NCBI GenBank assembly: GCA_002243285.1
Contig: CP022585.1
Coordinates: 2,964,641 to 3,028,640 of the forward strand
Reading direction: 5' to 3'
From: Candidatus Fluviicola riflensis
GTDB lineage: Bacteria; Bacteroidota; Bacteroidia; Flavobacteriales_D; Crocinitomicaceae
DNA length: 64,000 nucleotides
The notes beneath the pieces were generated by a model that was not told where the DNA came from, did not search any database, and was given only the letters and a program-made list of their open reading frames with translations. The position numbers were made by a program, and so were the translations under genes. Shown piece after piece: positions 54,018 through 62,765 of this stretch. The number at the start of each line of letters is the position of its first letter. Within the stretch, counting starts at the first letter, position 1.

Positions 54018-56522
54018 TCAATTCTTCACAAACCTACAGGCACCATTATCGGTTCGAATGATGTATGCACCCGCCGGAATTGAATTCAGCTGAATTTCTT
54101 GTTTTTCACTGTAATTGGTTTGTGACCAGACTATCCGGCCATCAACCCCGATTATTTTCACAAATTCAGCCGGAGAATCCAACCACAGTTTGTCGGTTAC
54201 AGGATTGGGATAAACCATTAATTCAGACAACTTAGCCTCATTTAAACCAATGTACCAATCGAGGTTATACGACCACATGGAACGGCCATATGTTCCGGCA
54301 ATAAGTTTGTTATTTACTTCATCAATGTCAAGGTCATTGACAGCACTAACCGGAAAATTGGCTCCAACGATATTCCATGTTTGTCCGTCATTTTCAGAGT
54401 AATAAACACCACCGTCAGTTCCCAAAAACAGTACTTCATTTCCTGCCACGATATACGTAATCAATGAGTTGATACCGATGACCGGTAAATTGGAGGAGAT
54501 ATCCGTCCAGCTTTGTCCGCCGTTTTCACTTTTATAAATAAGTGCCTGACTAAAATTGTTGTAATAACCCGTCATTGCAACATAGAGTTTGCCATTCACT
54601 TTTTTCGAATACCGTACCGAAGACACATAATGTTCTGGCAGGTTGGCGGTAATGTTGGTCATGTTTCCATTCGTAAAATCACCTTTCCATACCAGGCCAT
54701 CGCTTGTACCGACAAGTATATCGTTGCTTGAAAACGGATTACTGTTCAATTCGGTAATCGTATGATAAGACGGACTAGTGGTTGCTCCCATGGCAATTCT
54801 TGTCAAGTCCGCAGAAACTTCAGTCCATTGATCAAAAGGAGGAGAGGACATCACAACGAGTTTATTGGTGCCGGCAACCAATTCACCGGTTTCCTGCACC
54901 AAATATGGTGTGTCCCAATTGGTTGGAACAGCGCCCAAAGAGTTATTAATCGAAATGTCAATATATCCATCGTTGTCACTGAGCCAATGGATGCCACCCC
55001 GTTGCGTTTCAAAAACAACTTTCCCTTCGTTTGCATCAATATAATTGGGCGTAAATCCGTCTCCGCCAAAATCGCGCGTCCAGGGTGTTTGAGCATTGCC
55101 GGCAGATGTTCCGTTATCCTGGGAACCGCCTGCATAAACACCATCTGCAAAGGTTTTTGCGGTGATCCGATAAAACTGAGTGATTGGCAATTCTCCTAAA
55201 ACAGTCCAGTTTTGGCCCGCATCGGTTGTTTTATACATTCCACCATCGGTACCGATAATCATGGTTGTTGAATCAATGTAATGCAATGCGTGTTTGTCGG
55301 CGTGCACTTCGTAGGTAAACCATTCCGGCACATTCCGCGCCCATGTCTGACCACCATCTGTGCTTGCATATTGTTCAACTCCTGGTAAAACAATCGTATT
55401 ATCATCAAACGGATTGATGTGAATTCTACCGAAATACCACCCGAATCCGCCCAAAAGATCTGGATCTAATCCGCTTGACGGACCGGTAACATTCAAAGCT
55501 GTCCATGAAAGTCCGGCATCGTTGGAAAGAAACACATCGTAGACCTGGTAATTCTGATCTACGTATACGGCGTATAATTTATTCGAATTGGTTTCTGAAA
55601 TTGTTATTCCCACACGGGATAATGGAATGGAAGGCAATCCGGTAGTGAGCTGTGACCAGGTTGCACCCGCATCGGTTGATTTGAAGATCTTGCTATCCGG
55701 TCCTACAGAGAAGGAGTTTCCGAAGCTATTCATCCGGTTAAATGTGGCTGCATAAATCACATCCGGATTTTGGGGGTCTGCGATCATTTCACATACGCCG
55801 GATGAATCCGAAACGAACAGCGTGTTTTGCCACGTCGAGCCGCCATCTGTACTTCTGAATACGCCTCTTTGGGTTGTCATAGCAAATCCGTCGCCCAAGG
55901 CTCCGACTAGAATTAAATCCGGTTGATTCGGATGAACGATACAAGAAGTGATGATCCCGACCTGCTGCAGTCCCAGATGGGTCCAGTTTTCACCCAAATC
56001 GGTTGATTTATAAATTCCGTTACCATTATAGGAACCTCCACCGAAATTACGATCACCTGTTCCCGCATAAATGGTTTGAGTATTCGAAGGATCAACTGCA
56101 ATTGCACCAATGGCCAGGTAGCTGTAATCATCAAATACCGGTTCCCAGGTTTGTCCGCCGTTTTTCGTCCGGAAGATTCCACCGTTTGGTGTTCCTGCAA
56201 AAATGGTGTCGCTGGCACGATGCAGCGGTGTAATCACGTCTACCCTGCCCCCGATATTAAACGGGCCTTCCTGTTCCCACGTTCCGTTTAAGTCAACCCC
56301 AATTTTAGCAGGATCCTTTTTAGCATCCGCTACTTCTTTTAATCCTTTAAACAGCAGTTTTTCGTTAAAGCCGTAAACGGGATGCGAATACTTCTTTGCC
56401 CAGTAATCATTCGGTTTGGGTCCTTTCTTTTCAGAAACCACCTGAACAGGTTTGGACACATGACAAGCAGCCATAACTGCCAGCAATAATAAGGGGAAGA
56501 GATGTTGTATCGTTCGTTTCAT
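54018..56522 (-). CDS. Secreted BNR/VPS10-like repeat protein with T9SS domain
   Basis: The start MKRTIQHLFPLLLLAVMAAC gives 834 residues; the C of VMAAC could be a lipoprotein cysteine. Propeller repeats carry Asp-box motifs (STDGGSTWQN, SENGGQSWTD, STDLGENWTHL, TTDAGQNWTV) as in sortilin/BNR proteins, together with TIYAGTGDRNFGGGSYNGNGI. The end is a T9SS type A domain (VYPNPVTDKLWL, CRFVKN). Combined lipobox and T9SS signals would be odd, so the lipidation reading is tentative. Such proteins are exported repeat scaffolds; some sialidases share the Asp boxes, but no catalytic triad was seen. Confidence 0.88.
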   Translation of the reverse strand: MKRTIQHLFPLLLLAVMAACHVSKPVQVVSEKKGPKPNDYWAKKYSHPVYGFNEKLLFKGLKEVADAKKDPAKIGVDLNGTWEQEGPFNIGGRVDVITPLHRASDTIFAGTPNGGIFRTKNGGQTWEPVFDDYSYLAIGAIAVDPSNTQTIYAGTGDRNFGGGSYNGNGIYKSTDLGENWTHLGLQQVGIITSCIVHPNQPDLILVGALGDGFAMTTQRGVFRSTDGGSTWQNTLFVSDSSGVCEMIADPQNPDVIYAATFNRMNSFGNSFSVGPDSKIFKSTDAGATWSQLTTGLPSIPLSRVGITISETNSNKLYAVYVDQNYQVYDVFLSNDAGLSWTALNVTGPSSGLDPDLLGGFGWYFGRIHINPFDDNTIVLPGVEQYASTDGGQTWARNVPEWFTYEVHADKHALHYIDSTTMIIGTDGGMYKTTDAGQNWTVLGELPITQFYRITAKTFADGVYAGGSQDNGTSAGNAQTPWTRDFGGDGFTPNYIDANEGKVVFETQRGGIHWLSDNDGYIDISINNSLGAVPTNWDTPYLVQETGELVAGTNKLVVMSSPPFDQWTEVSADLTRIAMGATTSPSYHTITELNSNPFSSNDILVGTSDGLVWKGDFTNGNMTNITANLPEHYVSSVRYSKKVNGKLYVAMTGYYNNFSQALIYKSENGGQSWTDISSNLPVIGINSLITYIVAGNEVLFLGTDGGVYYSENDGQTWNIVGANFPVSAVNDLDIDEVNNKLIAGTYGRSMWSYNLDWYIGLNEAKLSELMVYPNPVTDKLWLDSPAEFVKIIGVDGRIVWSQTNYSEKQEIQLNSIPAGAYIIRTDNGACRFVKN

Positions 56523-56632
56523 ATGCAGTTGTTTTATGCTACTAAAATTATAGCATATTAAAATCAATCGCTTTCCAATCGCGCTATTGTTGTTACCGTT
56601 TAGTCAATTAAAGTTGTTTTTTGTAGAAAAAC

Positions 56633-56665
56633 AAAAAACACTCGCCCATAAGACGAGTGTTTTTT
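56633..56665. terminator. Bidirectional terminator between two T9SS cargo genes
   Basis: AAAAAACACTCG pairs with CGAGTGTTTTTT around a short loop, so it can end transcripts in either direction; the gene at 56687 reads leftwards into it. Confidence 0.9.
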
Positions 56666-56686
56666 GCAATTAGTTAATCGTATTTT

Positions 56687-58630
56687 TTACTGGATGATCA
56701 ATTTTCCTGTTGCGAATTTCACACCATTTTGGGTGATTCGGTAGAAATAAAGATCTGGCGTAAGATTGTTCTTTTGAATCACTGTTTCCTTGTTAAAATC
56801 ACCGGATTGTGTAGCAACTACTTTGCCTGTAACATCGATCATTTCAACGGTGTACTGACCTTCCAATGCAGTAGATTGCACCAGAATAGTTGTGTGATCA
56901 GAGAACGGGTTCGGGTAAACTTCAATTGAAGAAACACCTGCCAATTCATTGATTCCAGTTACGGTAACCGTGATGTTATTACACATTACGGCAGTATCAC
57001 CACATTCGTTCATGACCTGCAAACAAACGTTGTATACCCCACTTGTTGCGAATACATGTGCCGGTGATTCGTCAGTAGAGGTGTTTCCATCACCGAAATT
57101 CCATAGGTATTCAGCTGCCCCGGCAGATGTATTCGGGAAATCATAATTTAAATCTGTTCCGGTTGATGTGAACGCAGCCGTTAATGTCTCAGGACACAAC
57201 GTGATCATGTAGCAAATGGTATCTGCTGAACAAGCGCTGGATGCGATCAGGCAAACCATGTATGAGCCATTGGCTGTATAGGTATGTGTAGAATTGATAT
57301 CTGTACTTGTATTGCCGTCACCGAAATCCCACACTGCGTTGTCTGCATTAACAGAGGTGTTGTTAAACGAAACTTCACCGCCTGCAATCACTTCAAAGAA
57401 GTCGGCAGTAACCGGGTAGCAAATCGTAACCGTTGTACACATTGTATCAGCTGAGCAATCACCTGTACTTATTAAACAAACAATATACGTTCCCGAAGCT
57501 GCATAAGTATGTGTGGGATTTGCAATAGTATCCGTGTTGCCGTCACCGAAATCCCAGGCCCATGAAGTTGCCAACACAGACATATCAGTGAAATCAACTA
57601 CGTTGTAGGAGGAATTGGTTGATTGGAAATCAGCCGTAGTAGGAATACAAACGACAACTGTTTGACACATCGTATCAGCTAAACCGCACATGTTGGTTGC
57701 AATCAAACACGCATTGTAGGTACCACTTACGCCATAAACATACGTTGGCGATTGCACTGTGTCGGTATTTCCATCACCGAAATCCCAAGCCCATGAAACA
57801 GGATTGTTTGTTGAGTTATCCGTAAACGTAACGGTTCCCACTGTGTCTATTGCTGTGAATGAAGCTATCGGTGTGCTCATACATACGTTTACTGTTGTAC
57901 ACAATGTATCTGTTCCGCAACTATTGGTAATGTAAGTACAAACGTTATAAGCTCCGTCAGCTATGTAAGTATGCGTCGCATTATCCGTGGTATCCAATGG
58001 CGTTCCGTCACCATAATCCCATGCAGATACAAAAGAAGTATCTGCACCATTGGTGAAATCGAATGTTCCCGGAACGGTTTCATTGGAGGCCAGGTTGTAG
58101 GTAACCAGTGTGTCATAATACAAATTCACACGGCCGATACTGCCACTCGCTTCTGTCCACAAGTCCTGCGGAACGGTTGTTGTCAATGGAAATTGCATCC
58201 CCAAACGGTTCAAGGTAACTGTATTGCCTTCTATAGTAGTCGTATTTCCTGTATTGCTGTATGAAACAGTGGTACCACGACATCCGAGCACACCTATAAT
58301 ATCTCCTGCTTCTACCTGGATGTTCATTGGGAAAATACCGGCTGCCGATCCATTTTGGATGAGGAAAAGTGTTGTGAAATCATTGGTAGTAACAGAATAC
58401 AATGGCGGAGCTGCATTGTTGAATCGTACAATCGCAATACTTTGATTTCCTGAACTGGCTTCTGTGGTTACATCTGCTCCGGTAATAGTGAAACACGTAG
58501 GTGCTGTAAACCAGTAACCGCGTACATTCCCCGTAAAAGTGCTTGTTTGCGCCGGCATGGGAGCCAAGATCTGAGTTTGTGACCATAAACTTCCGGTAAT
58601 CAGCAGTGAGATAAGTAGTAATAATTTCAT
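56687..58630 (-). CDS. Secreted PKD-repeat protein with T9SS sorting domain
   Basis: This is a 647-residue protein with a signal peptide (LLLLISLLITGSLWS). After about 170 residues of a beta-rich region, there are five PKD-like modules of about 85 residues, with WDFGDGNTSTDESPAHVFATSGVYNVCLQVMNECG-type repeats; each carries WDFGDGN and ends in a cysteine pair. The last 75 residues are a T9SS domain (EVYPNPFSDHTTIL). PKD modules are extracellular spacers for adhesion or carbohydrate-active proteins. No catalytic domain is present. Confidence 0.9.
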   Translation of the reverse strand: MKLLLLISLLITGSLWSQTQILAPMPAQTSTFTGNVRGYWFTAPTCFTITGADVTTEASSGNQSIAIVRFNNAAPPLYSVTTNDFTTLFLIQNGSAAGIFPMNIQVEAGDIIGVLGCRGTTVSYSNTGNTTTIEGNTVTLNRLGMQFPLTTTVPQDLWTEASGSIGRVNLYYDTLVTYNLASNETVPGTFDFTNGADTSFVSAWDYGDGTPLDTTDNATHTYIADGAYNVCTYITNSCGTDTLCTTVNVCMSTPIASFTAIDTVGTVTFTDNSTNNPVSWAWDFGDGNTDTVQSPTYVYGVSGTYNACLIATNMCGLADTMCQTVVVCIPTTADFQSTNSSYNVVDFTDMSVLATSWAWDFGDGNTDTIANPTHTYAASGTYIVCLISTGDCSADTMCTTVTICYPVTADFFEVIAGGEVSFNNTSVNADNAVWDFGDGNTSTDINSTHTYTANGSYMVCLIASSACSADTICYMITLCPETLTAAFTSTGTDLNYDFPNTSAGAAEYLWNFGDGNTSTDESPAHVFATSGVYNVCLQVMNECGDTAVMCNNITVTVTGINELAGVSSIEVYPNPFSDHTTILVQSTALEGQYTVEMIDVTGKVVATQSGDFNKETVIQKNNLTPDLYFYRITQNGVKFATGKLIIQ

Positions 58631-58661
58631 ATAATCGATTAATTTTCAGCAAAAGTACAAC

Positions 58662-58699
58662 AAAAAAACACCCGTCCACCTAAGGCGGACGAGTGTTTT
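58662..58699 (-). terminator. Terminator of sucC
   Basis: A stem of about 15 bases (AAACACTCGTCCGCC with two mismatched positions) around a TTA loop ends in a T tract on the minus strand. It contains the CCGCCTTAGG core of the foldback elements, perhaps by chance. Confidence 0.85.
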
Positions 58700-58721
58700 A
58701 AAAATTGTATTTCGGATTGAC

Positions 58722-59933
58722 TTACGCCAATACTTCTTTTACTTTATCTGCTGCTTCCTGCAACAATACCGCTGAATGCACATTCAAGCCCGAATCATCG
58801 ATGATTTTCTTCGCTTCAATGGCGTTTGTACCCTGTAAACGAACAATGATCGGCACCGGAATGTTCCCGATATTTTTGTAAGCATCTACAACTCCCTGAG
58901 CAACACGGTCACAACGAACGATTCCACCAAAGATGTTGATCAGAATTGCTTTTACGTTCGGATCTTTCAAAATGATATGGAATGCTTTTTCAACACGCTC
59001 GGCATCGGCTGTCCCACCTACATCAAGGAAATTAGCTGGATTTCCACCTGAATATTTAATGATATCCATGGTTGCCATCGCTAAACCTGCACCGTTTACC
59101 ATGCAGGCAACGTTTCCATCCAGTTTCACGAAGTTCAAACCTGCTGCATCTGCTTCTACTTCTGTCGGATCTTCTTCGGAAGTATCACGCATAGCCAGGT
59201 AATCCGGGTGACGGAACAATGAGTTTCCATCAAGAGTTACTTTCGCATCAACGGCAATGATTTTATTGTCAGATGTTTTCAACACCGGGTTGATTTCAAA
59301 CATGGAAGCATCGCAACCTTCGTAAGCGGCATATAATGCTACAACGAATTTGGTCATTTGTTTGAATGCCTCGCCTGACAAACCAAGGTCAAACGCAATT
59401 TTACGTGCCTGGAATCCCTGAATACCAACGCGCGGATCGATTACCTCACGGTTGATCAAATGCGGCGTATCGTGCGCTACTGTTTCGATATCCATACCAC
59501 CTTCGGTAGAATAAACGATTACGTTGCGGCCCAATTCACGGTCGAGCAATACGGACATGTAGAATTCGGAAACTTCTGATTCGCCCGGATAGTATACGTC
59601 TTCGGCCAACAAGATTTTGTTGACTTTTTTACCTACACCGTTTGTTTGAGCAGTTTCTAAGTGACCACCTAAAATGCCTTTCACTTTTTCTTCGACCTGG
59701 TCAATTCCTTTGGCAAGAACCACACCATGCGAACCGGTTTCAGCTACAACACCTTTTCCACGTCCACCTGCGTGAATCTGTGCTTTTACCACATACCAGC
59801 TGGTACCTGTATCTTCTGTCAATTGTTTCGCTGCAGCAACTGCATCTTCAACTTTTTCAACTACAACACCGCGCTGAATGGCTACGCCGTATTTCTGCAA
59901 AATGGATTTACCCTGATATTCGTGTAAGTTCAT
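58722..59933 (-). CDS. sucC: Succinyl-CoA synthetase beta subunit, ADP-forming
   Basis: This 403-residue protein starts [20 protein letters not shown]. It has an ATP-grasp N-terminal domain ([37 protein letters not shown]). A C-terminal CoA-ligase domain ([45 protein letters not shown]) follows. With SucD, which is not in the window, it makes succinate and ATP/GTP from succinyl-CoA in the citric acid cycle. Phenylacetate catabolism also yields succinyl-CoA. A terminator follows at 58662-58699. Confidence 0.97.
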   Translation of the reverse strand: MNLHEYQGKSILQKYGVAIQRGVVVEKVEDAVAAAKQLTEDTGTSWYVVKAQIHAGGRGKGVVAETGSHGVVLAKGIDQVEEKVKGILGGHLETAQTNGVGKKVNKILLAEDVYYPGESEVSEFYMSVLLDRELGRNVIVYSTEGGMDIETVAHDTPHLINREVIDPRVGIQGFQARKIAFDLGLSGEAFKQMTKFVVALYAAYEGCDASMFEINPVLKTSDNKIIAVDAKVTLDGNSLFRHPDYLAMRDTSEEDPTEVEADAAGLNFVKLDGNVACMVNGAGLAMATMDIIKYSGGNPANFLDVGGTADAERVEKAFHIILKDPNVKAILINIFGGIVRCDRVAQGVVDAYKNIGNIPVPIIVRLQGTNAIEAKKIIDDSGLNVHSAVLLQEAADKVKEVLA

Positions 59934-60400
59934 GACAACTATCGTTTTTTTTGGAGCGCTAAAGGTAGGAAGTATTCTTGAATTGAATTGATGTTTGATG
60001 GAATAATGTTGGATGAACTAATGTTGAATTTTGAATGCTTAATGTTAAATGGTCGAACAAAGCAATTGACGACCTGTAAATTAGAAAAAGATAAGGATTT
60101 TCATCTATTCTGAAAACTGTTCATTCAACTTTAACGTCTATTCTCATTGGAATTTTTACAATTACTTAGTGGGATTGTTATTATTTCAACATGAATTCGG
60201 AGATAAAAATTCCAGGCTGGAATTATACTCTTTTTCCGTTGTCATCCAATGTTTTATAAAGTTGGTCCAGTCAAAAATAAAGCATTAAAACGACCGCTTT
60301 GCCCTCATTGAAACTGGTGATTCATTTGTTTTAACGACTAATAACAGCTATATTTAAAGGAATATAATCCGAAAATCGGGTTTCTTTTAAATTCTATTAT
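59934..60400. other. Gene-free stretch between divergent sucC and dapB-like genes
   Basis: It holds AT-rich words shared with the marC flanks (GAATGCTTAATGTTAAATGG at about 60034-60052, compare 39829-39840 and 40713-40735) and the candidate dapB promoter. No reading frame is supported. Confidence 0.5.
60325..60356 (+). promoter_or_regulatory. Candidate promoter of the dapB-like gene
   Basis: TTTG at 60325-60328 is followed after 20 bases by TATATTTA (60349-60356), one base from TAnnTTTG. The ATG is 44 bases further. Confidence 0.4.
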
Positions 60401-61162
60401 ATGAAAATCGGATTGATCGGATTTGGTAAAACAGGCAGGTCTGTTGCCTCAGCAATTTTGCAAAACAGCGGGTTTTGTCTTGAATGGATTTTAAAGCAAA
60501 AAAAGTCTTTGGAAGATCGGTCTGCTTCTGAATTTCTTGGGGTTGATTCGGATGATCCCGGATGTATTTACTCCACACAATCCGTTACTATGGATGAACT
60601 TCTTGATAAACATCCGGTTGATGTAATCATTGATTTTTCTTCGAGTAAGGGTTTGCATACTTATGGAGAGGCTGCTGCTTCCCGTGGAATCAAAATCATA
60701 TCGGCAATCTCGCATTATGAAGAAACCGATCAACTTTACTTAAAAACGCTCTCGGAATCTACAACAGTGTTTTGGTCGCCTAATATTACACTTGGGGTCA
60801 ATTACTTATTATTTGTTTCGAAACTTCTCAAAAAAATTGCTCCATGGGTGGATGTCGAAATCGTTGAAGAGCATTTTAAAGGAAAAGACGGAATTTCGGG
60901 AACTGCCATTAGAATTGCTGAGGCCTTGGACGTAGAAGAAAAGGACATCAATTCAGTGCGGGCAGGTGGAATTGTTGGTAAACATGAGGTGATTTTCGGG
61001 TTTCCTTATCAAACTGTGCGCCTCATTCACGAATCAATAGCACGGGAAGCTTTTGGAAATGGCGTTTTGTTTGTTGCGGAAAACCTGAAGGACAAACCTT
61101 CGGGACTTTATACTTTCGAAGATATCCTGATTCCTTATTTCGATGTTCATGAATTGAATTGA
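60401..61162 (+). CDS. Divergent dihydrodipicolinate reductase-like protein
   Basis: This 253-residue protein has a Rossmann N-terminus (MKIGLIGFGKTGRSVASAI), IIDFSSSKGLHTYGEAAASRGI in place of the usual DFS/T box, and a DapB C-terminal layout (WSPNITLGVNYLLFVS, EIVEEHFKGKDGISGTAIRIAE). His158 and Lys162 align with E. coli His159 and Lys163, but the usual second His is Phe159 and the DAPSGT box is shortened to DGISGT. The canonical DapB reduces or dehydrates the diaminopimelate precursor in lysine and peptidoglycan synthesis. The changes suggest a paralogue with altered substrate, or a diverged enzyme. Confidence 0.75.
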   Translation: MKIGLIGFGKTGRSVASAILQNSGFCLEWILKQKKSLEDRSASEFLGVDSDDPGCIYSTQSVTMDELLDKHPVDVIIDFSSSKGLHTYGEAAASRGIKIISAISHYEETDQLYLKTLSESTTVFWSPNITLGVNYLLFVSKLLKKIAPWVDVEIVEEHFKGKDGISGTAIRIAEALDVEEKDINSVRAGGIVGKHEVIFGFPYQTVRLIHESIAREAFGNGVLFVAENLKDKPSGLYTFEDILIPYFDVHELN

Positions 61163-61415
61163 TCGGCAGGATTTATTTGTGTTTTTGTTCCTGATCCAAG
61201 AAGTGGTATCGTTTTCATAAATCGCTGTTTTCTACGAATTCTTTTAACTTTTTTTGTTGTTGCATAGTTCTATGCTTAGAAACAGAAGATTACGCTATGC
61301 TGCCTGATTTTCCTATGTATTAAAGCCAATTAAGTCGGTATTTACATTCCGATTTTCCCAGTAAAAAGGGAGAATTAACCTTATATTTAAGGTTTAAACC
61401 ATTAAAATATCCGGC

Positions 61416-62738
61416 ATGACAAAATCCCCGATTGACAAGCTCTTACAACCTGTACATCGTTTTATACATCGAGAATTTACCGGGGGAATCGTGCTTTTCA
61501 TCAGTGTGATCATCGCTTTGGCATGGGCCAACTCTCCGTGGTCGGAATCCTACCATCATTTATGGGAAACCACGTTTTCAATCGATTTTAACGGGAATAG
61601 TTTCAGTCATCCTTTACACGTTTGGATTAACGATGGTTTAATGGCGTTGTTCTTCTTCGTGATCGGTTTAGAACTAAAACGGGAATTCATGGCCGGGGAG
61701 TTGTCGACGGCAAAAAAAGCGTCGTTACCGATGATCGCTGCCCTCGGTGGTATGATCGTTCCGGCTTTGATTTATGTGGTGATTAATTTCAATTCAGGAA
61801 CTGCTAAAGGATGGGGAATACCAATGGCAACCGATATTGCCTTTGCGCTCGCGTTGTTGTCATTGGCGGGTAAGCATATTCCTGTGTCTGTGAAGGTATT
61901 TCTTTCGGCCCTGGCTGTGGCTGATGACCTGGGGGCTGTTTTAGTGATTGCTTTCTTTTACACATCACATATTGCTTTCCTGCCATTATTGATTGCCCTG
62001 GGATTGCTGATTTTACTGGTGCTCGGTAATGTTTTGGGGGTACGCAGTATCTTTTTCTATCTTATTATCGGGATCGCAGTATGGGTTTGTTTTCTTTTCT
62101 CGGGCGTTCATGCCACCATTGCCGGCGTACTCGTAGCATTTACTATACCGGCCCGCACCAAAATCGACGAGGAAGAATTTGCCCGTAAAACCCGCAGACA
62201 GCTGAATGAATTTGAAGAACAAATCCCACTGAGCAGTACACTGACGACTGGCGAGCAGCACGATACGATCCAGCAAATGAAAAAACTTTGCCAGGATGCC
62301 GAAACACCGCTGCAAAAGATCGAAGATAAGCTGCATCCCTGGGTAGCATTTGTTATCATGCCATTGTTCGCCTTATCGAATGCCGGAATGATCATACATG
62401 GTGATTTCTTTGCTTCACTTGGGAATCCCGTGAGTATTGGTATTATCATCGGGCTTCTTGCTGGAAAGTTCATTGGTGTATTTTCCTTTGCGTGGCTGGC
62501 AGTGCGTTTCAAAATCTCCGATTTACCCGAAGGAGTGAACTGGATGCACGTAATGGGTGTATCCGTTCTTGCCGGGGTTGGTTTTACCATGTCTTTGTTT
62601 GTAACAGGGCTCGCATTTGCCGACGCTGCCCTAATTAATCAGGCGAAATATGGGATTCTCATAGCTTCTTTTGTGGCCGGTGTAACAGGCGTTCTTCTTC
62701 TTAAATTGACTAAAAAAGCCTCAAAGGTTTCAGGATAG
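61416..62738 (+). CDS. nhaA: Na+/H+ antiporter NhaA
   Basis: This 440-residue inner-membrane protein has about twelve helices. It carries the NhaA ion-binding residues: Asp140 in MATDIAFALALL (E. coli Asp133) and Asp170-Asp171 in AVADDLGAVLVIAFF (E. coli Asp163/164). It also has ALGGMIVPALIY and SVLAGVGFTMSLFV. A hydrophilic insert of about 50 residues (IDEEEFARKTRRQLNEFEEQI to DKLHPWV) between the halves is common in the longer NhaA subfamily. It exports Na+ in exchange for protons for salt and pH homeostasis. The DUF389 gene follows after 27 bases. Confidence 0.95.
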   Translation: MTKSPIDKLLQPVHRFIHREFTGGIVLFISVIIALAWANSPWSESYHHLWETTFSIDFNGNSFSHPLHVWINDGLMALFFFVIGLELKREFMAGELSTAKKASLPMIAALGGMIVPALIYVVINFNSGTAKGWGIPMATDIAFALALLSLAGKHIPVSVKVFLSALAVADDLGAVLVIAFFYTSHIAFLPLLIALGLLILLVLGNVLGVRSIFFYLIIGIAVWVCFLFSGVHATIAGVLVAFTIPARTKIDEEEFARKTRRQLNEFEEQIPLSSTLTTGEQHDTIQQMKKLCQDAETPLQKIEDKLHPWVAFVIMPLFALSNAGMIIHGDFFASLGNPVSIGIIIGLLAGKFIGVFSFAWLAVRFKISDLPEGVNWMHVMGVSVLAGVGFTMSLFVTGLAFADAALINQAKYGILIASFVAGVTGVLLLKLTKKASKVSG

Positions 62739-62765
62739 TGTTATCTTTCTAACAAAAGAAAAACG

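Noticed and set aside
58662..58699. Copy of the foldback core in the sucC terminator considered as a mobile element
   Set aside because: It forms an ordinary stem with a T tract directly after sucC; the core match is short.
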